Below, piece after piece: positions 26,329 through 36,096 of a stretch of 64,000 nt of DNA. The first letter of the stretch is position 1. Each line of letters opens with the position of its first letter. Origin of the DNA: Pedobacter foliorum (GTDB lineage: Bacteria; Bacteroidota; Bacteroidia; Sphingobacteriales; Sphingobacteriaceae); the NCBI RefSeq assembly GCF_013266735.1, contig NZ_JABSNU010000002.1, forward strand, positions 372,001 to 436,000, written 5' to 3'. A program made the position numbers and the translations under genes. The notes below the pieces were generated by a model. That model worked only from the letters and a program-made list of their open reading frames with translations. It searched no databases and had not been told where the DNA came from.

Positions 26329-28063
26329 TTGTAATACCCACATTCCAGCCAATCCAACCTTTGGCTCTTTTGCTAATGTAATCATGCTTTGCAGGAGCTA
26401 TGTTCTGTTTGTAACCCTTGCCGCTCGAACCTTCAGAAGCATCCGTAGAGTAAATAGAATAAACCGGACCACCAAATATCGATACACCTTTGATCAGCTG
26501 AATCTGGAGGTTAGTTTGAAACCTGTGCAGGAAATTCGAATAATCCCAATTGCCAAGGTATAAATACTGAGAGGTTATCTCGGCAGCTACAGAGAACCTG
26601 TTACTTAGTATAAAATCATGGCCAAACCCTAAACCAGCAGTCTCAACATTGGCAGAGTCGGCAAAGTTTTTTCCAGCCAATATGATGTTGTATAAGTTAG
26701 CATTACCCATTTTAAAAGATGCATTGGCGTTTATAGTTTCATTAGTAGAGAAACTAAGCTTATGATAACCATGATGTACATAGTTTATTAAACCTAAGCT
26801 ATAGCCATCAGAACGACCAGAAATATTTACGATACCAATCTGTAAACCATCCATTTCCTTTGCGTAATTAAAGAAACCGGCAATCTGAGTTCCTTTCATT
26901 TTTTGCGAAGTCATGTTGCCAAAACCGGCTATCTGCATACCATTAAGGTTTTTAGACGTTAAATTACCAAAGCCTGCAATCTGAATACCCTTCATATCTT
27001 TAGATACCACATTAGCAACCCCGCCAACTTGCACACCTTCAGCTTTTTCCTTAACATGATTAAGTAATCCGGCAACCTGTACACCTTTGTAATTTGTGCG
27101 CACGTCGTTTAATACACCTGCAACCTGTACGCCCTCTACCGAACCACCAACACCATTAAACACCCCCGCTATCTGCAGTTTTTTAACATTTCCTTTAGTG
27201 ATGTTAAACATCCCGGCAACCTCAACACCATCAGTTCCTGCAGTATAGCCCCCTAAAATATTCAGAGATACCTTATTAATTACCTGCGAACTCATTATCC
27301 CATGCGTACTTAAACCGGGAGTAAGAGAAGCCTGAAAAGGCGTGTTAGCAAAGAAATCAGGAATATTTAAACTCTGCATACGCTGTTTCGAAGAAATAAA
27401 AAACCTGCTAATACCCGAACTCTCAATAGAATTGAAAAACTCACTACCCTTTTCAGAATCTTCATCAACATAACCCTCGGGCTTAACCGTAATATCAGCC
27501 AAAAAAACCAGCGAAGTATCTCTGTAGCTATCCTTACTCGCAGTTAAAGTCACTTCAGTATGTTCGCCTTTAAACCGAAGCCTGAAATAACCATCGTTAT
27601 CCGTAAGTGCCGATTGAAGTAAACGCTTTTCATAAACACTTGCCTGTTTTACTTTTTTGCCTGTTTCCGTATCAACAACATAACCACTGATGATATACAG
27701 CTTTTCAGCGCTTGTAATGTTCTCGGGCTCTATGGTAAGGTGATTTGCCGCATAGCGAAGAATAATGTACTGACCGGTCTCTTTATAGTCTACCTTGCCA
27801 TTAAATATGCGATCAAGCACATCCCTAACCTGCATATCTTTTGCCTTTATGTTTACTATGCTGTCCTGTTTAAACAGAGAGCCGCTGTAAGAGAAATAGA
27901 AATCTCCGGCTTTACTCATTTTATTGAGCACCTCAGAAATCGGCTGCTGCTTCATATCCAGATTAACCCTTTTATCCAAATTACGCATGTAATTGGTCAC
28001 AGAAGACTGTGCATTACAATATCCGGTTACGACTAATAGGGCTATGATTATTGTTAATCTCAT
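26321..28063 (-). CDS. STN domain/CarboxypepD-reg/LA_2272-repeat surface protein
   Basis: A 580-residue secreted protein. After a signal peptide (YCNAQ near residue 18) comes an STN domain (about 30-105: LDMKQQPISEVLNKMSKAG, VNIKAKDMQVRDVLDRIF), the module with which TonB transducers touch FecR. A carboxypeptidase-regulatory-like domain follows (about 127-195), then about eight 15-16-residue repeats of the form G-x-Q-x-A-G-x-x-N (about 290-410), the LA_2272 surface-repeat type, and a C-terminal about 150-residue beta-rich part. No TonB-receptor barrel is present. It overlaps the FecR stop by one base (TAATG), so it is the third gene of a sigma/anti-sigma/STN operon. Confidence 0.75.
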   Translation of the reverse strand: MRLTIIIALLVVTGYCNAQSSVTNYMRNLDKRVNLDMKQQPISEVLNKMSKAGDFYFSYSGSLFKQDSIVNIKAKDMQVRDVLDRIFNGKVDYKETGQYIILRYAANHLTIEPENITSAEKLYIISGYVVDTETGKKVKQASVYEKRLLQSALTDNDGYFRLRFKGEHTEVTLTASKDSYRDTSLVFLADITVKPEGYVDEDSEKGSEFFNSIESSGISRFFISSKQRMQSLNIPDFFANTPFQASLTPGLSTHGIMSSQVINKVSLNILGGYTAGTDGVEVAGMFNITKGNVKKLQIAGVFNGVGGSVEGVQVAGVLNDVRTNYKGVQVAGLLNHVKEKAEGVQVGGVANVVSKDMKGIQIAGFGNLTSKNLNGMQIAGFGNMTSQKMKGTQIAGFFNYAKEMDGLQIGIVNISGRSDGYSLGLINYVHHGYHKLSFSTNETINANASFKMGNANLYNIILAGKNFADSANVETAGLGFGHDFILSNRFSVAAEITSQYLYLGNWDYSNFLHRFQTNLQIQLIKGVSIFGGPVYSIYSTDASEGSSGKGYKQNIAPAKHDYISKRAKGWIGWNVGITIM

Positions 28064-29040
28064 TATTTAATTTTAGACAGTACAATCTGCCCATCGTTAC
28101 GATCTATTTTCAAATTCTGCATAGTCACAGTAATTAATTCCAGATTTTTATCCAAAGGAGTAATTTCTTTAAGTGTAGTATTAAGTGTTTCATTCGCAAT
28201 GCTAGCATCCTGTATCACTATTTGAGCATCATAAGCCTCATTTAAAATCTCTGCAACCTTCCAAAGTGGAGTTTTCGAAAACACAAACTCTCCGCTGCGG
28301 TAGTAGTTATACAACTGATCGGTATTTTGTTCCTTAATTAATTTTGGTGATGCCTCTTTAATCAAAACCTTTTCTCCTTTACGTAATTCGACTACCTCTT
28401 TACCTGTGCTCACTTTTACGATACCTGTTTCTACAATTACTTCAGTTTCACCTTTTAAGTGCTTCACATTAAAGGAAGTACCAACAACAGTTACCGAAAC
28501 CTTATTTACCTGAATTACAAATGGCCTCGATTTATCATGAGCAACATTAAAAAACACATCCCCCTTTTTAAGCTTAACACTACGATCTTCTTTAAAATCA
28601 GTAGCATAGCTGATCTGCGAATTTTTATTCAAAGTTACTTCAGATCCATCAGGAAGATGTTCTGTGATCACCTTATTGCTCGCTGTCAGATCTGTATAGT
28701 TTGCAGGGCCAAATACATTATACGTCATCCATGCTCCGGCAACTAAAACCAAAACAGCGGCAATTTTTAACCATCCAAAAGACTGTTTTATTGGACGCAC
28801 AATAGCTTCATGTGAGCTAGAAGTTTCCGTACCAGAAGCTCTAGCTTTAAATTTAGTCCAGGCCTGTTCCTCATCAATATTACTTGTACTACTTAAACTT
28901 TTACTTGCAGTCCAGATTTTTTCAAGTTGAGTATACTGCACCCGGTTAGAGGTAGCCTCATCCAGCCATTTCTGTACAGCAATACTTTCTTCTTCACTTG
29001 TTTCTTTTAAAAGAAACTTTATCAATATTTCCTCGGTCAT
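28063..29040 (-). CDS. FecR-family anti-sigma factor
   Basis: A 325-residue inner-membrane regulator. Residues 1-85 form the cytoplasmic sigma-binding part, one transmembrane helix lies near 90-110 (WLKIAAVLVLVAGAWMTYNVFG), and the periplasmic FecR domain follows (LPDGSEVTLNKNSQISYA near 135; FVIQVNKVSVTVVGTSFNVK near 180) with a DUF4974-like C-terminal domain. It holds the ECF sigma factor until a signal arrives from an STN-bearing surface protein. It starts 9 bases after the sigma gene and is coupled to the STN protein by a TAATG overlap. Confidence 0.92.
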   Translation of the reverse strand: MTEEILIKFLLKETSEEESIAVQKWLDEATSNRVQYTQLEKIWTASKSLSSTSNIDEEQAWTKFKARASGTETSSSHEAIVRPIKQSFGWLKIAAVLVLVAGAWMTYNVFGPANYTDLTASNKVITEHLPDGSEVTLNKNSQISYATDFKEDRSVKLKKGDVFFNVAHDKSRPFVIQVNKVSVTVVGTSFNVKHLKGETEVIVETGIVKVSTGKEVVELRKGEKVLIKEASPKLIKEQNTDQLYNYYRSGEFVFSKTPLWKVAEILNEAYDAQIVIQDASIANETLNTTLKEITPLDKNLELITVTMQNLKIDRNDGQIVLSKIK

Positions 29041-29049
29041 CTGTTCCTC

Positions 29050-29640
29050 TTAATTAAAAAAATCTTTGTAATACATGATTATGCCTGGTAAAATGAGCGG
29101 AATGAAATCGGCCAGTTTCAAGCGCAATATTTTTAAAGCCTTACCCATCTGATTTTCTACTGTTTTAATAGAAAGATCCAGTTGCTCGGCTATTTCTCTA
29201 TATTTCAATTCCTCAAACCTGCTCATCTGGAAAATAGTTCTGCAATGTTCGGGCAATTCATTTAACGCTTCCCGAAGCTTAAATTGAAGCTCAGTAAGCT
29301 CTACCCTTGATGATGCTGCTTCATGATGATCATTCATCGTATAAGCCGCAAAATCCTGGTATTTTGTTTTAACCTTTTGGTGCTTTATGTAGTTTAAACT
29401 ATCATTATAAACACATTTGTATAAGTATGCTTTAATTGAAGTTTGCACATTTAACAACGCTCTCTTTTCCCAGAATTTAAGAAACATAGATTGCACAATT
29501 TCCTCCGCAGTGTCTTCGTCCCTTAGCATTACGTTGGCATAGGAGTGAAGCTCTTTATAATGTGCTTTGAACATTTGTTCAAATACTTTATCATCATAAT
29601 AAGGAGAGGTAGTTTTAATAGGGGTATGATTTAATTCCAC
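29050..29640 (-). CDS. ECF sigma-70 factor, FecI type
   Basis: A 196-residue sigma factor. The sigma-70 region 2 segment (EQMFKAHYKELHSYANVMLRD.., FLKFWEKRALLNV) occupies about 20-90, and region 4 (about 125-180) has ELPEHCRTIFQMSRFEELKYREIAEQLDLSIKTVENQM, the helix-turn-helix for the -35 box. It is the first gene of the sigma-FecR-STN operon. A CAAATATA stretch at 29726-29733 could be a -7 element on its strand, but no -33 box supports it. Confidence 0.93.
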   Translation of the reverse strand: MELNHTPIKTTSPYYDDKVFEQMFKAHYKELHSYANVMLRDEDTAEEIVQSMFLKFWEKRALLNVQTSIKAYLYKCVYNDSLNYIKHQKVKTKYQDFAAYTMNDHHEAASSRVELTELQFKLREALNELPEHCRTIFQMSRFEELKYREIAEQLDLSIKTVENQMGKALKILRLKLADFIPLILPGIIMYYKDFFN

Positions 29641-29762
29641 TAATTCAGTTTATCAATAGGTTGGTTTGTTTCAAGTTTATATGGTTGATAGAGTGTGTTG
29701 TTGTTAGATTGATCTGTTTTTTAATCAAATATATTAGTTTTTCTTAAGCCGTCCTTAAACTT

Positions 29763-29849
29763 GCCGTCATCCTGAATTTATTTCAGGACCTCGCATCATA
29801 AAGGCCTTTTTTATCTTGAGGGATCCTGAAATAAATTCAGGATGACGGC
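29763..29849. repeat. REPIN-like inverted repeat (intact copy)
   Basis: Arms GCCGTCATCC.. and ..GGATGACGGC are reverse complements and each contains TCCTGAA-TTTAT-TTCAGGA. The inner part differs from the other copies but keeps the AAAGGC stretch. It lies between the sigma-factor start and the desaturase stop, in the 236-base gap, which otherwise shows only AT-rich sequence. Confidence 0.85.
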
Positions 29850-29876
29850 TATTGTTACTACAATACGAGCCTTTCT

Positions 29877-31430
<1,554 letters not shown>

Positions 31431-31552
31431 AATAGTTATGTTTAAGAGTCGTGTATTTATCCGTTGCTAAGCTATATTAACTAACTGTGCCAGAACATAC
31501 CTATAAGTGGATATTTTAAGTATTAGTTAATTAGATGTCGCAATAAATGCTT

Positions 31553-32203
31553 TTAAAGTTTAATTACTTTTCCTGATCCGCTGATGTCAGAATTAACCTG
31601 AGGACTACCCCAGTAGTAAACTTTACCACTACCGCTTATTTTAGCCTTAAGTAAGTCCTGCACTTTTATCTTAACATCACCACTGCCTGAAACATCTATG
31701 TCAGCAGTTTTAGTGTTTAGCTTTTCCAGATCAGCATTGCCAGAGCCTGAAATATCAACTTTGGTCTGTCTTGCATTAAGCGGTTCGTCAATCTCAACCT
31801 CCCCAGATCCGCTAATAGAGGTTTTAAAAACATCCACATCAGGAAACTGACCTTTAATTTCAACTTCGCCGCTGCCGCTTAACGAAACACGGTCTATCAA
31901 TGGCATTGTAATAAATACCTCAATGTCATCGTGCCTAACACTGGCTTGTTCGTATTCTAGGTACAAAACATTGCTCATAACCTTGGTTTTAAAACGAGGA
32001 ATCAAATTGTCAGATCCTTTTAAAATAACCTTAAAATCGGCACCATATACTATATGGATAGGGTTGGAGCCACTTCCACTTATTCCTGTAAAGCTGCCTG
32101 GTTTGCGTTCCTCTGTGATTTTGTCGCCACTAGCTGTTAGTCTGTCCTTTGAACAAGAAATAAATAGCAGACTGATGTAAACGTATAATAGTAAGTTTCT
32201 CAT
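31553..32203 (-). CDS. Head-GIN domain (DUF2807) lipoprotein
   Basis: A 216-residue lipoprotein (signal ending LFISCSKD near residue 17). The mature part is a DUF2807 right-handed beta repeat with recurring ISGSGE/VSGSGD units every about 20 residues (near 110, 131, 150, 167, 187, 207). This domain is called head-GIN and described as a possible autotransporter-adhesin-like module; its function is not known. It lies 66 bases behind the LA_2272-repeat protein on the same strand and may be cotranscribed. Confidence 0.82.
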   Translation of the reverse strand: MRNLLLYVYISLLFISCSKDRLTASGDKITEERKPGSFTGISGSGSNPIHIVYGADFKVILKGSDNLIPRFKTKVMSNVLYLEYEQASVRHDDIEVFITMPLIDRVSLSGSGEVEIKGQFPDVDVFKTSISGSGEVEIDEPLNARQTKVDISGSGNADLEKLNTKTADIDVSGSGDVKIKVQDLLKAKISGSGKVYYWGSPQVNSDISGSGKVIKL

Positions 32204-32269
32204 AGTAGGTTGTTTTTTTAATGTATTATAAATGATGATTGTTAATTCTAATTAAAGGTTGCAATTGGT

Positions 32270-33409
32270 TTAAAAGATTACCTGAATACCTCCGGTGTAT
32301 CCAACGTATAGCCCTTGAAAGTCGTTACCCCACTTGTTTTGCCATTTCGATATATAATGTTTGTTTAGTGCTTTGCCTTCAACAGTATTGGTGTTTACGT
32401 AGTTAAGAGAAGGACCAGCATAGATTTCCAGAAATTTGGCAATCTTTAAAGCAGGCAACACACGTAACGAAGTGTTAAAGTATTCACCATCTTTAAAGCT
32501 CTCCAAAGTAGTTGCTGTTAACTCTGTATTTAACCTAAAGCTTTTTGATTGAAAGAAATGCGCTCCAAAACCAGCCTCAATTGCATATACTTCCTTGTCG
32601 TTTTTAAAGTTATAACCAACCCCTAAAATCCCATAAAGCACCCTACCTCCAGATCTGAAAGTTAACATTGTAGTCAGATTTTCGGTAGTACTTACGCCTA
32701 TACTTTTCTCACCGTTTTTAATGATGTTTACAATACCTATTGGAAAATCGCTGCTCTCTGCAATATTCATAAAACCAGCTATCTGAGCTCCTTTAACTTT
32801 TTTTGCAACATTTATAAACCCTGCAATTTGAGAACCCTTTACATCCTTTGCGGTATTGATGAAACCTGCAAGCTGAGAACCTTTTACATCCTTAGCAATA
32901 TTGGCAAATCCCGAAAACTGCGATGCAGTTACATTCTTAGCGATATTAGTAAACCCGGCGAACTGAGCGCCATTCATGTCTTTTGCAACGTTTGCAAAGC
33001 CTGCAAACTGCGCACCTTTTACACTTCCCGAAGAGATATTGCTGAACCCGGCGAAAGCAAAGCCGTTGCCACCACCATAAGTATTCGCAAAGCCGGCAAA
33101 TAGTCCACCATCGGCATTTTTAATTACATGGTTAGAGAAGCCTGAAAATAGAAACCCTTTACTATCATGAAGCACAACATTTGAAAGACCTGCAAATGCA
33201 AAACCGCGTTCGGCAGCAGATACGCCTCCAATCAAATTAAAAGAAAGGTTATTAGTATCTAAAGGAGCGCGAGTTCCATTGGTGCTTAAAGGGTACACAA
33301 TGCCAATATGCATTTTTCCCGGCATCTGATTTTGCGCATTTGCACTGATACTGGTAGTCAATCCGATAGCTAATAATACTGAAGTTGTGATAAGAGATTT
33401 AATGTTCAT
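32270..33409 (-). CDS. LA_2272-type surface-repeat protein
   Basis: A 379-residue secreted protein (signal ending SANAQ near residue 25). About eleven 15-residue repeats of the form G-x-Q-x-A/S-G-F-x-N-x-A-K fill residues 60-225 (AQFAGFANVAKDMNG, SQLAGFINTAKDVKG), the same repeat type as in the STN protein at 26321. The C-terminal 130 residues look like beta-barrel strands (YGILGVGYNF, FLEIYAGPSLNYV, YVGYTGGIQVIF). It is probably exposed at or embedded in the outer membrane. A hairpin lies directly before its start codon. Confidence 0.75.
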   Translation of the reverse strand: MNIKSLITTSVLLAIGLTTSISANAQNQMPGKMHIGIVYPLSTNGTRAPLDTNNLSFNLIGGVSAAERGFAFAGLSNVVLHDSKGFLFSGFSNHVIKNADGGLFAGFANTYGGGNGFAFAGFSNISSGSVKGAQFAGFANVAKDMNGAQFAGFTNIAKNVTASQFSGFANIAKDVKGSQLAGFINTAKDVKGSQIAGFINVAKKVKGAQIAGFMNIAESSDFPIGIVNIIKNGEKSIGVSTTENLTTMLTFRSGGRVLYGILGVGYNFKNDKEVYAIEAGFGAHFFQSKSFRLNTELTATTLESFKDGEYFNTSLRVLPALKIAKFLEIYAGPSLNYVNTNTVEGKALNKHYISKWQNKWGNDFQGLYVGYTGGIQVIF

Positions 33410-33410
33410 T

Positions 33411-33436
33411 GTTGTCTTGTTTTAGAGTAAGACAAC
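33411..33436 (-). promoter_or_regulatory. Hairpin/inverted repeat directly upstream of the LA_2272-repeat gene
   Basis: GTTGTCTT (33411-33418) and AAGACAAC (33429-33436) are perfect inverted repeats with a 10-base spacer. The proximal arm ends one base before the ATG at 33409, so it covers the ribosome-binding region. It could be an operator or a translational control hairpin. Confidence 0.4.
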
Positions 33437-33480
33437 ATGATGAACTTATACCCCTACGTGGGAAGTAAAAATATTATGAC

Positions 33481-33526
33481 CGTCATCCTGAATTTATTTC
33501 AGGACCTCTCAAGAGAAAGGAAGCCC
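33481..33526. repeat. Single-arm REP copy
   Basis: The arm CGTCATCCTGAATTTATTTC and following CTCTCAAGAGAAAGG matches the left part of the intact REPIN copies, but no second inverted arm follows. It is a solitary REP unit or a copy truncated on the right. Confidence 0.75.
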
Positions 33527-33579
33527 TGCTAGTGGTAGGCTCTGACCCCGAAGAAGCTGCGAAGTAAACCAAAATCAGC

Positions 33580-33630
33580 AAGTTTATTTATTTAAAAGAC
33601 AAATAAACTTGTCTTTTAAATAAATAAACT
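33580..33630. repeat. Perfect 20-bp inverted repeat with a nested alternative hairpin
   Basis: The arm at 33581-33600 is the exact reverse complement of 33611-33630 across a 10-base loop. In addition, AAGTTTATTT at 33580-33589 is the exact complement of AAATAAACTT at 33601-33610, so two mutually exclusive stems are possible. The element ends 33 bases before the ATG of the 33664 gene. It may be an operator for the downstream HTH protein or an RNA switch. No T-run follows. Confidence 0.75.
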
Positions 33631-33663
33631 GTACTTTTAGTCGTTCATACTAATCTTTAAATT

Positions 33664-34014
33664 ATGAAAGCGCTTACCAACCTTACCAAGTACATCGGAT
33701 TACTCCTAATCGTGTTGGGAACAATGATCCTATTCACATCCAAATCCTCAACTGCAGAAGTCCCTTTGCTAGTTGGCTTATTTACATTGTTTATCTCTAA
33801 TCAGAAACGGGAAGATGAAGGATCGGGGGCTATTAGAAGTTCTTCTGCTTTTTTTGCATTAATAATTGGTTACACTATTAAGCTGATCATTACATATCTT
33901 TATAGTAATCAGATCATTACTTTCAATCTAACCTCAATTAATTACTTTCTGATCATTGTATTCTCACTTGCAAACGTAATCCGTTATTCGAGACTGTACA
34001 TTTTTATGGCCTAA
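33664..34014 (+). CDS. Small membrane protein paired with an HTH regulator
   Basis: A 116-residue protein with four hydrophobic segments (about 10-25, 33-44, 62-80 and 90-108) and a short charged loop near residue 47 (NQKREDEGSG). I do not recognise a named family. It lies 10 bases before a Cro/C1-type HTH gene and is surely cotranscribed. Such membrane-protein/HTH pairs are frequent in bacteria, and the membrane partner may control or sequester the regulator, which is inference here. Confidence 0.6.
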   Translation: MKALTNLTKYIGLLLIVLGTMILFTSKSSTAEVPLLVGLFTLFISNQKREDEGSGAIRSSSAFFALIIGYTIKLIITYLYSNQIITFNLTSINYFLIIVFSLANVIRYSRLYIFMA

Positions 34015-34024
34015 CCAGAATCTG

Positions 34025-34231
34025 ATGAAAAACACAATAAAGGTGGAACGCGCCAAGCACGACCTTACTCAAGCTGCTCTAGCAGATAAAATAAATGTTT
34101 CCAGACAAACCATTAATTCTATTGAGATTGGGAAGTTTGTCCCATCAAGCATACTGGTATTAAAGATTGCCGCCGTTTTTAATACCACTGTAGAAGAGAT
34201 TTTTACACTAGAGGAGCAGGATTGGAAATAA
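34025..34231 (+). CDS. Small Cro/C1-type HTH transcriptional regulator
   Basis: A 68-residue, single-domain regulator of the YgzD-like group: RAKHDLTQAALADKINVSRQTINSIEIGKFVPS covers the helix-turn-helix, followed by the LKIAAVFNTTVEEIF helix typical of this group. It forms a pair with the preceding membrane protein. The perfect inverted repeat at 33581-33630 is a candidate site for it. Its 3' end overlaps the convergent MFS gene by 29 bases. Confidence 0.88.
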   Translation: MKNTIKVERAKHDLTQAALADKINVSRQTINSIEIGKFVPSSILVLKIAAVFNTTVEEIFTLEEQDWK

Positions 34232-35408
34232 TGTTTCTTCTTCCAACGGCTAAAACAGTAAGCGCTATAACCGAAGTCCCTGTCATAATTGCTACCATCG
34301 GCACAGCCGATGTTTGCTCAAAAAAGCCTACACATGCCGAAGCAAGCGCACCTAAACCCATTTGAAGAGCACCCATCAAAGCAGAAGCACTACCCGCATT
34401 CTTAGAAAAAGGCGCAAGCGAAAGCGCTGCGGCATTTGGATTTGCAACCCCTAAGCAACACAAGAATAAAAACAAGAACCCAACAGTTTCGGCAAGGCCG
34501 AACCAGCCATTGATACTACCAATCAGAAACACCAAAACCGTAATTACCTGTCCAATAATAGCAGCATAAATCAATTGCTCACTTTTATATCGCTTTAGCA
34601 TCAGCGTATTAACCTGACTAGCGCCAATAAATCCTGCCGAAAGAAAAGCGAAAATCCACCCGTAAGTCTCCTCCTTTACCTTAAACAACGACATAAATAA
34701 AATAGGGGAACTCGTAATATATACAAACAAACCCGCAAATGCCATTCCACCAGTAAATGCATATGTGTAAAACTGAGGTTCACGTAACACAGCTAAGAAG
34801 TTGGTTATTATCGGTTTAGGTTTTAGCGACATTGTAGTGTCAGCCTTATAGCTTTCTGGCAACCAAAGCCAGCTGGCTATCAGATTAAACAAGCCCAAGC
34901 CAAGTAAAATCAAAAATACTGTATGCCAGCCAAAAGCCACTGTAACGTAACCACCTACGGTAGGCGCTATCATTGGCGAAACACTAAGAACAAGCATTAA
35001 CAACGCAAAAACCTTAGCATTTTCACTAACCGGAAACAAATCTCGAACCATAGCAACTGAAGCTACAGTAGCCGCACAACTTCCAATTGCCTGTACAAAT
35101 CTTAATATAATAAACGAATCAATATCCTTAACCAAGGCACATCCGGCAGATGCCAAAATATAAACCAGCAAACCAATGAACAAAGGCTTCTTCCTGCCGA
35201 AACGATCTAATAATGGACCGTAAAGCAACTGTCCAGCCGAAATACCGATGAAATAACTAGATAACGACCACGCAACTTTTGCCTCACTGGTACCAAGATC
35301 TTTGGCTATTGCCTTAAAACCTGGCAAATACATGTCGATAGAAAAGGGGCCAAGAGCAGTTAACGAACCAAGTATTAAAATTAAGAACAGATATCTTTTT
35401 TGCGTCAT
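34203..35408 (-). CDS. Bcr/CflA-type MFS drug exporter
   Basis: A 401-residue, 12-helix major facilitator. I start at MTQKRYLF; a start 13 codons upstream would add polar residues before helix 1. The motif GPFSIDMYLPGF near residue 18 and the loop GPLLDRFGRKKPL near 70 mark the DHA1 Bcr/CflA branch, proton-driven exporters of drugs such as bicyclomycin, chloramphenicol or sulfonamides. The substrate here cannot be read from sequence. The gene is probably expressed alone. Confidence 0.88.
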   Translation of the reverse strand: MTQKRYLFLILILGSLTALGPFSIDMYLPGFKAIAKDLGTSEAKVAWSLSSYFIGISAGQLLYGPLLDRFGRKKPLFIGLLVYILASAGCALVKDIDSFIILRFVQAIGSCAATVASVAMVRDLFPVSENAKVFALLMLVLSVSPMIAPTVGGYVTVAFGWHTVFLILLGLGLFNLIASWLWLPESYKADTTMSLKPKPIITNFLAVLREPQFYTYAFTGGMAFAGLFVYITSSPILFMSLFKVKEETYGWIFAFLSAGFIGASQVNTLMLKRYKSEQLIYAAIIGQVITVLVFLIGSINGWFGLAETVGFLFLFLCCLGVANPNAAALSLAPFSKNAGSASALMGALQMGLGALASACVGFFEQTSAVPMVAIMTGTSVIALTVLAVGRRNIISNPAPLV

Positions 35409-35471
35409 GCTACAAAAGTAAGTATTTGAAGATGGGCTATCTGTCACATACGAGTATAAATTCGGCTATAA

Positions 35472-36086
35472 TTACTTTGCGTATTGCCAGAACCTACCTT
35501 TTTCCTGGGCAATCCATTCTAAAGCTTGTTCCATTCTTTTTTGCTTGGTGGCTTCCGTTTTGGCGTCAATTATCCAAACCAGATAATCCTTTCTAAAAGA
35601 GGGCGATTTGCTTTCGAAAATTGCTTTAGCTTCTGGGTGTAGTGCAAGTGCCGCTGCAAAATAATCAGGTATTTCAATGACTTTAGGCGCTTCAGCTTTT
35701 TGAGGCTTAGGCTTTTTTATACCTTTTTCATTCAATTCCATAGCTTCTTTGATGTAAGCGACCAGTATTTCCTTTGATGGTAAATCTGCTAACGATTTAA
35801 GTTTTACCATATATCCCATTTTTTGTCCTGCTTTTACACTTTCAATCACTCTGGGGTCATTCATCAGTTCCGCTTTATAAAGGCTGAAGCTACAATGTGT
35901 TTTTGCTGCAGCCAGAATAAGCATCATATCTGCTTTGTAATCAAAGTGAGGGTAACCCCATTTAATAATTTCTACTACTTCCGGACAGGTCTCATGTATG
36001 ATTTCCCTTAAATAGTTAAGAATGGGTTTTGCAAAATCCGCAGATTTTGCAATGTATTCATCAAATGCTGGATTAAATTCTGACAT
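35472..36086 (-). CDS. DUF1801/YdeI-type stress protein
   Basis: A 204-residue protein starting at MSEFNPAF (an upstream in-frame ATG would overlap the neighbouring gene). Residues 1-115 are a DUF1801/YdhG-like fold (EVVEIIKWGYPHFDYK), and the last 60 residues match the YdeI/OmdA C-terminal part (ALALHPEAKAIFESKSPSFRKDYLVWI..AKTEATKQKRMEQAL). YdeI proteins have been linked to envelope stress and bacteriocin protection; the biochemical role is unknown. It starts 10 bases after the stop of the sugar dehydrogenase gene on the same strand, so the two are likely cotranscribed. Confidence 0.75.
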   Translation of the reverse strand: MSEFNPAFDEYIAKSADFAKPILNYLREIIHETCPEVVEIIKWGYPHFDYKADMMLILAAAKTHCSFSLYKAELMNDPRVIESVKAGQKMGYMVKLKSLADLPSKEILVAYIKEAMELNEKGIKKPKPQKAEAPKVIEIPDYFAAALALHPEAKAIFESKSPSFRKDYLVWIIDAKTEATKQKRMEQALEWIAQEKGRFWQYAK

Positions 36087-36096
36087 TTTTATAGTT

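Noticed and set aside
32700..33230. 45-base periodic DNA considered as a non-coding tandem repeat
   Set aside because: It is the coding sequence of the 15-residue LA_2272-type protein repeats.
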